Source: Niveibacterium sp. 24ML | GTDB lineage: Bacteria; Pseudomonadota; Gammaproteobacteria; Burkholderiales; Rhodocyclaceae | Assembly: GCF_026586805.1 (NCBI RefSeq) | Contig: NZ_JAPFHA010000031.1 | Span: forward strand, 1-37,702 | Direction of reading: 5' to 3' | DNA length: 37,702 nt | Part shown: positions 7,978 to 15,302 of the stretch, in pieces | Layout: every line of letters begins with the position of its first letter | Numbering within the stretch: the first letter of the stretch is position 1 | Notes under the pieces: model-generated | Database searches by the model: none | What the model was told of the DNA's origin: nothing | What the model saw: only the letters and a program-made list of their open reading frames with translations | Translations under genes and position numbers: made by a program

Positions 7978-8276
7978 GTGAGACGAATTAGACCAGTGTC
8001 GCCGCCTGCGATCTTTGCGGGGATTGCGCACTTTCAGAATTTTTCGCAAAGACCGCTTTTCTTGGCCGGAACCCAGACCGCAGAAGCCTTCGCGGCTTGC
8101 CGGGCTGATCCGGGTGTGGTCAAGCAAAGGCAGTTGCTGCCTGTGCAGGACGAATACGGCGCCGGATTGATAGCGATTGCTTTGAATCGGGCGCGGCCCA
8201 TGCCGTCTGCCCGGGCCTCGCTCTGACGGGGCGGCCGAGTCGTGGCAGACTCGGGCCTTGGAAAGAGGAGAGCATT

Positions 8277-10763
8277 GTGGGTGTTGCAGCTTCGTTATCG
8301 GGCATCGAGGTCAGCTCGGCCGCATTGGAACAAGAGGTCGCGCAGCTCGAACGCCTGCGCGAGACTGCGCCCCAGCGCGCCGCGCGCTATGCCGAAGAGC
8401 TGCTGGCCGAGGCGCTGGCGCGCTCCGATGCCGCGACGGCCGCGCTGATCCGGCTGCATCTGGGCGAGATCCTGCGGGTGCTGGGCCGCACCCAGGACGC
8501 GACGGGCCACCTCCAGGCCGCGCTGGCCTGGTATGAATCAGATGGCGACCGTGCCGGCGAAGCGTGGGCGCATCACCACCTTGGCGCCTTGTGCGGAGCC
8601 GGGGGCTTGCTCGACCAGGCTTTGCGGCATGTCGAAACCGCGCGTGATCTCTTCGACGCGCTGGATCTGCCGGTTGGCGCCTCGCGCGCACTGGTGACCG
8701 AGGCGGTCACGTACGTCCGCTCCGGCCGTCAGCAGGAAGGGATGCAGCTGGCTGCACGTGCGGAACGGATGTTGCGCTTGCGTTGCCCCGGCAATCAGAT
8801 CGAGCTGGGCTATGCCTTGTATAACCGCGCCACGCCGCTGATCGCCCTGGGGCGCCATGACGAGGCGCGCGAGGCGCTTACCGAAGCCCTTGATATCGGA
8901 CGCCGTTGCGGCCCGGGCCGGCTGGCGGCCCTTGCGCTGGGCCAGTTGGGCGTGATCCATCAGGTGTCGGGCACGCTGGATGCGGCGCGCATTGCGATCG
9001 AAGATGCGCGCGAGCTTGGCGAAGCAATGGGCGATCCGTTGATCGAAGCCTGGAGCAACTATCACCTGGCGACGATCGCCGGCGAAATCGGTGATCGCGA
9101 GCGTTTCGACCGCTGCATGGATGCCGCGCTGGCGCTTTCGCAGACGCATGCGCTGGCCGATTGCCATATCGCCTGCCTCGATCAGTTGCACAAGTACTAC
9201 GAGCGCATTGGCGATGCGTCGGCGGCGCTGGCCACGCACCGGGAGTTGCTGGCCAAGCGCCTGGCCGAGCTCGAACGCGCTAGCTCGTACAACCTGATGT
9301 ACATGCAGGCGGTGCGTTCGCTGGAGGATTCGCGGGCTGACAACGCCGAACTTGAGGCGCGCGTCGATGAACGCACGCGCGAGCTGTCTGACACCGTGGC
9401 GCGTCTGCAGCGGGAAATCACCCGCCGCGAAGAGATCGAGCGCCAGGTGCGCTTTCTCGCCGAGCGTGATCCGCTGACCCGTTGCCCCAACCGTCGCGCG
9501 CTGATCGCCTATCTGGGCGAAATGCTCGAAGCCGCCGCGGGGCGGCAGCATGTGGCGGTGGTTTTCATCGACGTGGACCGCTTCAAGCAGATCAACGATT
9601 CACTCGGCCACAGCGCGGGCGATAGCGTCTTGTGCGCGGTTGCCCAGCGGTTGGCCGAGGCCTGCGGCGGCGAAGGCCTCTTGTCGCGATACGGCGGTGA
9701 CGAATTCGTCGCGGTGCTGCCGCTCGCCGCTCCGCTTGCCGAGGGGCGCGCGGCATCCGATCGCGAACTGGCCGGCGTGGTGGCCCGCGTGCGGCGCTGC
9801 TTCGAGCAACCCTTCACCGCCAGCGGCGAGCAGTTCTACCTGGACTGCAGCATTGGCGCGAGCCTGCACCCGGAAGACGGCAACGAACCCGAAGCGCTGA
9901 TCGCCTGCGCCGACATGGCGATGTATGCGGTCAAGCAGTCGGGCCGGGGTGGCCATGCGCTGTTTGATGTGTCACTGGCCGAAGCGGCGCACGAGCGGCT
10001 GGCGCTGGAAAAGTCTTTGCGCCACGCCACCGAGCGCGGTGAGTTCGAATTGCGATTCGAGCCGCGGGTATCGGCGCGCGGCGGTCTGGTGGTGGCGCTC
10101 GAAGCCTTGCTGCGCTGGCGCCACCCGAAGTTGGGCTGGGTGCCGCCCTCGCGCTTCATTCCGATTGCAGAGGATACCGGCGAGATCATCCCGATCGGGC
10201 GCTGGGTGCTCGAACATGCTTGCATGCATCTGGCGGGCTGGCGCGCAATTGGCCACCACGAGCTGCGCATCGCGGTAAACGTGTCGGCGCGGCAGATTCG
10301 CGATGTGGAGCTGCTGCCCGCCATCGAGCATGCACTGCAGGCCAGCGGCTTGCCGCCGGACGCGCTCGAGGTTGAGGTCACCGAATCGCTGCTGATCGAA
10401 GATCCGGAAGGCGTCGCCCGTGTGCTGGGGCGGCTCAAGGATGTCGGTATCCGCATTTCGCTCGACGATTTCGGCATGGGCTATTCGAACCTGGCGATGC
10501 TCGCGCGGATGCCGCTCGACATCCTAAAGCTCGACCGCAGCCTGGTCGAAGAGATGGTGCGCAGTACCCGCGCGGCGACGGTGGTGGCATCCATCGTCAG
10601 CCTTGCGCGCGGGCTGGGCCTGGCGGTGGTGGCCGAGGGGGTGCAGGATCACGGCACCCGCATCGCGCTGACTGCTCTGGCCTGCGACAGCTTCCAGGGC
10701 TACCTATTTTCCCAGCCGCTGACGGCCGACGAGGTCAGCGCCCAGCTTGCCGCCGTGGGCTGA
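8277..10763 (+). CDS. TPR-GGDEF-EAL cyclic-di-GMP turnover protein
   Basis: The product has 828 residues starting with GTG at 8277, with GAGGAG six bases upstream. Residues 1-330 are TPR-like helical repeats, with no signal peptide or membrane segment. A coiled coil (about 335-385, ADNAELEARVDERTREL) links to a GGDEF domain (about 395-560) with an intact GGDEF at 473-477 in RYGGDEF. The EAL domain (about 575-820) keeps E609-A-L in EALLRW, the metal and substrate motifs NVSARQI, EVTESLL, DDFGMGYS and KLDRS, and the late EGV. Both cyclase and phosphodiesterase activities are therefore possible. The TPR part probably senses a protein partner. DDFGMGYS has Met where Thr is common. The stop lies 3 nt from the convergent pyruvate kinase-like gene. 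Confidence 0.93.
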   Translation: MGVAASLSGIEVSSAALEQEVAQLERLRETAPQRAARYAEELLAEALARSDAATAALIRLHLGEILRVLGRTQDATGHLQAALAWYESDGDRAGEAWAHHHLGALCGAGGLLDQALRHVETARDLFDALDLPVGASRALVTEAVTYVRSGRQQEGMQLAARAERMLRLRCPGNQIELGYALYNRATPLIALGRHDEAREALTEALDIGRRCGPGRLAALALGQLGVIHQVSGTLDAARIAIEDARELGEAMGDPLIEAWSNYHLATIAGEIGDRERFDRCMDAALALSQTHALADCHIACLDQLHKYYERIGDASAALATHRELLAKRLAELERASSYNLMYMQAVRSLEDSRADNAELEARVDERTRELSDTVARLQREITRREEIERQVRFLAERDPLTRCPNRRALIAYLGEMLEAAAGRQHVAVVFIDVDRFKQINDSLGHSAGDSVLCAVAQRLAEACGGEGLLSRYGGDEFVAVLPLAAPLAEGRAASDRELAGVVARVRRCFEQPFTASGEQFYLDCSIGASLHPEDGNEPEALIACADMAMYAVKQSGRGGHALFDVSLAEAAHERLALEKSLRHATERGEFELRFEPRVSARGGLVVALEALLRWRHPKLGWVPPSRFIPIAEDTGEIIPIGRWVLEHACMHLAGWRAIGHHELRIAVNVSARQIRDVELLPAIEHALQASGLPPDALEVEVTESLLIEDPEGVARVLGRLKDVGIRISLDDFGMGYSNLAMLARMPLDILKLDRSLVEEMVRSTRAATVVASIVSLARGLGLAVVAEGVQDHGTRIALTALACDSFQGYLFSQPLTADEVSAQLAAVG

Positions 10764-10766
10764 GCT

Positions 10767-12281
10767 TCAGAACAGTGCCTGCCAGGATTGCAGCGCACGC
10801 AGGCGCGAGGTCTTCTTGCGTTGGTGGGCTTCCATGCGGTGCAGCACGTCGGCCAGCATATCGACGGCCTCAAGGATGTAGGGGCCCTTGTTGAGCATCA
10901 CGCATTCGGCGCGCACGCCCATTGCCGCATCGGTGATTTCGCTGCGCGAGGGCTGGCCCTGCTTGGCCAGTGATTCGAGCACCTGGGTCGCCCACACCAC
11001 CGGTACCGATGCCGCTTCGCAGAGCCAGAGGATTTCTTCCTGCATCTCTGCCAGCCGCTGGTAGCCCAGTTCGATTGCCAGATCGCCGCGCGCGATCATT
11101 ACCGCGGTCGGGTTGCGCCCCGCCGCGGCCACGATGATTTCGGGCAGGTTGCGCACCGCACGGCGGGTTTCGATCTTCATCATCAGCGCGGGGGCATGGG
11201 TGCCGCGCCGCCCGGCCGATTCGAGCGCTGCCTGCAGGCGCTGCACGTCTTCCGCCCCCTGCACGAAGGAGTAGCCGATCAGGTCGGCGTGTTTGGCAAC
11301 GAAGGGCAGCGCGGCCAGATCGGCGTCGGTCAGGGCCGGCACGGCCAGTTCCGAAGCCGGGAAGTTGAGCCCCTTGTCGGCTTTGAGGCGTTTGCCGTCA
11401 GAGGGTGCGTGGGTGATCTGCACCCGCACCGCGCCATGGCGGCGCTCGCTGACGCGGCCCCCCATTTCGCCATCGTCGATCCACACCGGGTCGCCGTGGG
11501 CAAGCTGACCAATCACTTCGGGCAGGCTGCAGCCGATGGCCCGTTCGCCCGCCGGCACATCCGAAGGCGCGCGCGCGAGCCAGAAGCTCTCACCCGCGAT
11601 GAAGCGGTGCTTTTCGCCGCTTGTGTCAAAGCGGGTGGTGCGCAGCTTGGGGCCGCCCAGATCCATCAGCACGCGGGTGCGTGCGTGCATTCCTGAGTCC
11701 TGTTCGGCGCGGCGCAGGCACTTGATCATCGCGCCCCAGGTCTTCTCGTCGTTGTGGGCGCAGTTGATGCGAACCGCCTCGACATTGCGCCGCAGCAGCT
11801 CGGTCATGAAATCCAGGTTATCGGCGGCCGATTCGGGCAGCGTGACCATGATCCGGGTACGCCGCTGCGCGCTGGGCACGCCGAACACCCGCAGGCATTC
11901 TTCTTCGAGCCGCTGGTTGCCGGCAACGAAGTCAGCACGCGAAGGCACCGAGGGTTGCTGGGCGGCGGGCACGCCGGCTGCGCGTGCCACCAGCGCCGAA
12001 ATCGCCGCGAGCGACTCGGCCGTGCGTGATTCGCTGCGGCCCAGAGACGAAAGGCCGAACCGGGTCAGCTCGTCCTGCAAGGTGCACAAGTCGCGTCGCC
12101 GCATCGCGAGGTAGCAGGCGAGGTTGCGCGCCGCCGGCGCGAAATCGGCGCGGCGGATCCACGGCGCCCACTGGTCAACCAGCGCTTCGCCTTCTTCGAC
12201 AATGCCGGCGCGCAGCGCTTCAAGGTCGGCAAACAGGTTGGTCAGATGCAGTGCGGTCTTGTCGGCAACATGTGCGGACAT
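10767..12281 (-). CDS. Pyruvate kinase-like protein lacking the C-terminal domain
   Basis: This 504-residue protein starts at 12281, with GAGG and a 6-nt spacer. Residues 1-135 are an alpha-helical extension not found in PykF/PykA. From about 140 a pyruvate kinase barrel follows: RTRIMVTLPES, VEAVRINCAH, VLMDLGGPKLRT, a B-like domain, IGYSFVQGAEDV, MMKIETRRAV, MIARGDLAIELG and WATQVLESLAK. The catalytic Lys and Glu (KIE) and the metal-binding Asp (ARGDL) are kept. Differences from the classical enzyme are RINCAH for RLNFSH, GGPKLRT for KGPEIRT, and MLNKGPYI for MLSGETA. The C-terminal allosteric domain is absent, the chain ending about 30 residues after MLNKGP. It may be a divergent pyruvate kinase or a related phosphotransferase; activity should not be assumed. 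Confidence 0.75.
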   Translation of the reverse strand: MSAHVADKTALHLTNLFADLEALRAGIVEEGEALVDQWAPWIRRADFAPAARNLACYLAMRRRDLCTLQDELTRFGLSSLGRSESRTAESLAAISALVARAAGVPAAQQPSVPSRADFVAGNQRLEEECLRVFGVPSAQRRTRIMVTLPESAADNLDFMTELLRRNVEAVRINCAHNDEKTWGAMIKCLRRAEQDSGMHARTRVLMDLGGPKLRTTRFDTSGEKHRFIAGESFWLARAPSDVPAGERAIGCSLPEVIGQLAHGDPVWIDDGEMGGRVSERRHGAVRVQITHAPSDGKRLKADKGLNFPASELAVPALTDADLAALPFVAKHADLIGYSFVQGAEDVQRLQAALESAGRRGTHAPALMMKIETRRAVRNLPEIIVAAAGRNPTAVMIARGDLAIELGYQRLAEMQEEILWLCEAASVPVVWATQVLESLAKQGQPSRSEITDAAMGVRAECVMLNKGPYILEAVDMLADVLHRMEAHQRKKTSRLRALQSWQALF

Positions 12282-12585
12282 GGCTGGCCTCGTGGGGCGG
12301 TCGGGATCAGCCCGCAATCATCAGGCGCTGACATTGCAGGTTGGTTTCAGGCTGCAGCTCAAGTGTGCCGGCGGCTTGGCCGTAGACGCCGAAACCGGAT
12401 GGCCGATTAGGGCTGTGGTGATGGCGACGATGATCGTGCGGTGAAATTCGACCCGCCGGTGCGGGTGTTCGACGCCCGCTGGGGATTTGCGCCGCAGGCT
12501 TATCAAGTTCTTGTGATTTGCGCCGCGCCGGTCCAGATTACTGCTATGTCCCGCGCCACGGGCATTCACCAAGGAGAAGACACAA
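12282..12585. other. Divergent intergenic region, pyruvate kinase-like / CBS protein
   Basis: About 300 bases with no gene-like frame. It should carry both divergent promoters. AAGGAGA near 12570 is the ribosome-binding site for the CBS gene. No riboswitch-like or operator-like structure was recognised. Confidence 0.4.
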
Positions 12586-13029
12586 ATGACGATCACGGTT
12601 CGGCAGGTGCTTCAGGGCAAGGGCGGCAAGGTGCTCACGGTGGCACCCGAATCCAGCGTGTTGCAGGCGCTTGAGCTGATGGCCAGTCATGACGTGGGCT
12701 CAGTGCTGGTGACCGAAGGCGAACGCCTGGCCGGGATCTTCACCGAGCGCGACTACGCGCGGAAGGTGGTGCTCAAGGGGCGTACGTCCGCCGAGGCGAA
12801 GATCGGCGAGTTGATGACCTGCAACGTGCTCACCGTGTCACCGACGCAGACCATCGACGATTGCATGGCGATCATGACCAACAATCGCATCCGCCATCTG
12901 CCCGTGGTTGAAAAGGGCCAACTGGTGGGCATCGTCACGATCGGCGATGCGGTGAAGACGGTGATCGAAGAGCAGCAACGCACGATCAGCCAGCTCTCCA
13001 GCTACATTTCCGGCGAACTCGCGACCTGA
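12586..13029 (+). CDS. Two-CBS-domain protein
   Basis: This 147-residue soluble protein consists almost only of a CBS pair (Bateman module). CBS1 is about 12-65 (VLTVAPESSVLQALELMASHDVG to AGIFTERDYARKVV) and CBS2 about 77-130 (LTVSPTQTIDDCMAIMTNNR, IRHLPVVEKGQLVGIVTIGD). Such stand-alone proteins bind adenine nucleotides or similar ligands and act as sensors for partner enzymes. No partner can be named here, though the divergent pyruvate kinase-like gene is a candidate by position. AAGGAGA precedes the ATG at a suitable distance. The last 28 bases overlap the 3' end of the convergent histidine kinase gene. Confidence 0.9.
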   Translation: MTITVRQVLQGKGGKVLTVAPESSVLQALELMASHDVGSVLVTEGERLAGIFTERDYARKVVLKGRTSAEAKIGELMTCNVLTVSPTQTIDDCMAIMTNNRIRHLPVVEKGQLVGIVTIGDAVKTVIEEQQRTISQLSSYISGELAT

Positions 13030-15230
13030 GGCTCCGGTACATTCACCGGCAGTACGATGACCATGACCGTGCCCGCCGGTGCACCCTGGTGCGCCCGGAT
13101 CCAGCCACCGTGGGCTTCGACGATCTCACGGCAGATCGCAAGGCCCAGTCCGGTTCCGCCTGCGCCGCTGTGGGTCTTGCTGCTCTGGATGAACTTGTCG
13201 AAAACCGCCTCGAGTTCCGCTTCGGGTATCCCCACCCCTTCGTCCGCCACTTCGATGCGCACTGCCGGCACTTCGGCACCGCGGGCCGTGACCAGCGATT
13301 CCGGTACCAGTCTGATTGTGATTGCACCGCCCTCAGGGCTGAACTTGATCGCGTTGGACATCAGGTTGTGGAACACCTGCACGATACGGCCGGGGTCCGC
13401 GCACACCGGCCCAAGGCCATCGGCCGCGGTGAGCGAGACCCTCAAGCGCTTGCCGTAGATCAGCGCCTCAAGCTCGGTCAGGCACTGCTCCCACAAGCTC
13501 GGCAGCGCGCACGGAACCGGCGCCATCTGCATCTTGCCCGCCTCGAGTTTCGAGAGGTCGAGCAAATCGTTGATCAGCCCGAGCAGACGACGGGCGCTCT
13601 GGTTGATCCGCTCGGCATAGCCGAGACGCTTTTCCGCACTGGCGGTTTCATTGCGTTCAGCCGAAAGCTTCGAAAATGACAGGATCGCGTGCAAGGGCGT
13701 GCGCAACTCATGCGACATGTTGGCGAGGAATTCCGATTTGGTCTGATTGGCCCGCTCGGCGTCGTCCTTGGCCTTGAGCAAGGCCACCATCTGTTCGCGC
13801 ACCTGCTCGCCAAGAAGGTCACGCTGCTGACGCAGCGCCTGCTCAGAGGCGACGCGCGCGGTGACATCGCTGAGCAACAGCACTGCAATGCGGGCGCTCG
13901 CTGATTCGACAAAGCTGATCGCGACCCGCAGCACCACTTCGCCACCATCTCGCAACAGACGTAACTCCCCGTCACGCATGCCCTTTGTCCGTTCCGCCTC
14001 GTCAAGCAACTCGCCTGCCCATGGCCAGATTTCCTCAAGTGGCCGACCGACCAGGTCCGCACTTTCGAGCCCCAGAAGATCTTCTGCCGCACGGTTTGCG
14101 CTCAATACACAACGCACTGCGTCGAGCGTCAGGATGCCGTCGGCGGTGTTATCCATCACCGTTCGGACACGCGCCTCGCTCTCTCGATGCGCCGCACTCC
14201 ATTCGTCGGCCAGCGCAAGGGCGCGACTACGGGTGCGCAGGATTGCCGCCACCAACGCCGCCCCTAGGAGCGAGACGAGCAGCCCGCAGAGTGCAACCAA
14301 GCTCGGCCGGTTACTTAGCTGTGCGCGTTCGAAGGCCGGCAGGCTTGCGACCCGGAGCGTCCAGTCGCGACCAGCGATCGTCAGGCTCGACAACTCATCG
14401 AACAGAGGCCCCGCGGGCAGATCGGCGTGGCTGCGGTACAGGCGCGCGTCTTCGCTAACGTAGGTTGCGTCGAAAACCTCCATGGCCAGATCTTTAGCGG
14501 CCCGCCCGCGTACTGCGTCGAACAGCGCTTGCATGCCGAGCGGGCTGTAGACGTAGCCCATCAGGGCTTCGCGCCGTCGGCTCACGGTGTCGACCGGCAT
14601 GCCCCGGCGATAGACCGGTAAGTAGAGGAGGCTTCCGACCGATACATTGCTAGCCGTTTCCTCATGCAACACCACCTTGCCCGAGAGCGCGGGGGCACCG
14701 ATGTCGCGTGCACGTTCCATTGCAGCCCGGCGGGTCGACTCGCTGAGCATGTCGAAACCAAGGAATTTCAGGTTTGCCGGGCTCCCCGGTTCGAGGAATA
14801 CCACCGCCGAGTACAGCTCGCGCTCGCCGGCCGGCCACAATCGATAATCCGGGAAACCTTCGGCACGCACGCCAGCTTCGTGGATCTCCAACTCGTCGGG
14901 CCGCACGACCACCGCGTAGCCGACCCCCTCGACCCCCTGATAGTTGCGGTCGACCTGCAGAATGGTCACGAAGTCGTGCCACATCTCGCGGTCAACGAAC
15001 CCGGTGCCATACATGAACGCGACACCGCTGCGCAGCGCCTGCTCGTTGGCTGCAAGGCGCGATTCAATGTCATGCACCAGCTCATCGACTCGACGCTCGA
15101 ATGCCGCATGCGCGATCGCTGCCTCTGCGAGCCGCGCGACATGCCAAATCCCCGTCGTCACCGCGATGCCGAAGATGAAGACCGCCAGCGGAATCCAGCC
15201 TGACACCCGTTCTCGCATTTTCACCCGCAT
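13002..15230 (-). CDS. Membrane sensor histidine kinase, CHASE-PAS-HisKA-HATPase
   Basis: The start at 15230 gives 742 residues and is preceded by a G-rich ribosome-binding-like stretch; an ATG at 15254 is also possible. The order is TM1 (IPLAVFIFGIAVTTGIW), a periplasmic CHASE domain (about 60-270, FMYGTGFVDREMW to REALMGYVYSP), TM2 (SLVALCGLLVSLLGAALVAA), a PAS domain (about 350-470), a short coiled coil, HisKA with phospho-acceptor His507 in MSHELRTPLHA, and HATPase_c with N box NLMSNAIKFS, G1 ADEGVGIPE, F box FDKFIQ and G2 GAGGTGLGLAI. All catalytic boxes are intact. There is no receiver domain and no response regulator nearby, so it is an orphan here. CHASE domains bind small extracellular ligands; this one is unknown. 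Confidence 0.93.
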   Translation of the reverse strand: MRVKMRERVSGWIPLAVFIFGIAVTTGIWHVARLAEAAIAHAAFERRVDELVHDIESRLAANEQALRSGVAFMYGTGFVDREMWHDFVTILQVDRNYQGVEGVGYAVVVRPDELEIHEAGVRAEGFPDYRLWPAGERELYSAVVFLEPGSPANLKFLGFDMLSESTRRAAMERARDIGAPALSGKVVLHEETASNVSVGSLLYLPVYRRGMPVDTVSRRREALMGYVYSPLGMQALFDAVRGRAAKDLAMEVFDATYVSEDARLYRSHADLPAGPLFDELSSLTIAGRDWTLRVASLPAFERAQLSNRPSLVALCGLLVSLLGAALVAAILRTRSRALALADEWSAAHRESEARVRTVMDNTADGILTLDAVRCVLSANRAAEDLLGLESADLVGRPLEEIWPWAGELLDEAERTKGMRDGELRLLRDGGEVVLRVAISFVESASARIAVLLLSDVTARVASEQALRQQRDLLGEQVREQMVALLKAKDDAERANQTKSEFLANMSHELRTPLHAILSFSKLSAERNETASAEKRLGYAERINQSARRLLGLINDLLDLSKLEAGKMQMAPVPCALPSLWEQCLTELEALIYGKRLRVSLTAADGLGPVCADPGRIVQVFHNLMSNAIKFSPEGGAITIRLVPESLVTARGAEVPAVRIEVADEGVGIPEAELEAVFDKFIQSSKTHSGAGGTGLGLAICREIVEAHGGWIRAHQGAPAGTVMVIVLPVNVPEPQVASSPEM

Positions 15231-15273
15231 CCCTGCCCCCAAAAGGCACGACATCCGGTCAACGGCAGAATGT

Positions 15274-15292
15274 CCGCCGGCTTGAACGGCGG
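15274..15292 (-). terminator. GC hairpin between pbpC and the histidine kinase gene
   Basis: CCGCCG and CGGCGG form a 6-bp stem with a 7-nt loop just after the pbpC stop. There is no T-run on the minus strand, so termination is uncertain and read-through into the kinase gene is possible. Confidence 0.35.
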
Positions 15293-15302
15293 GGGGCTGA
15301 CC

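Larger units (their letters stand above)
7660..8276. other. Repeat-rich divergent intergenic region between pepN and the GGDEF/EAL gene
   Basis: About 620 bases carry no recognisable gene. The stretch includes a hairpin at 7861-7891, an inverted repeat pair at 7906-7977 and a G-rich tandem duplication at 7941-7964 (separate entries). A 74-codon minus-strand frame (7903-8127, starting MLDHTRIS, rich in Lys/Arg) sits over the repeats and ends 11 bases before the hairpin. It could be a small gene but matches nothing I know. Promoters for both flanking genes should lie here, but none is clear. Confidence 0.4.

Noticed and set aside
5893-8226. 777-codon plus-strand open frame
   Set aside because: It is antisense to pepN, which has all M1 catalytic motifs. 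The translated sequence is Arg/His/Val-rich without domain features, as expected for a high-GC shadow frame.
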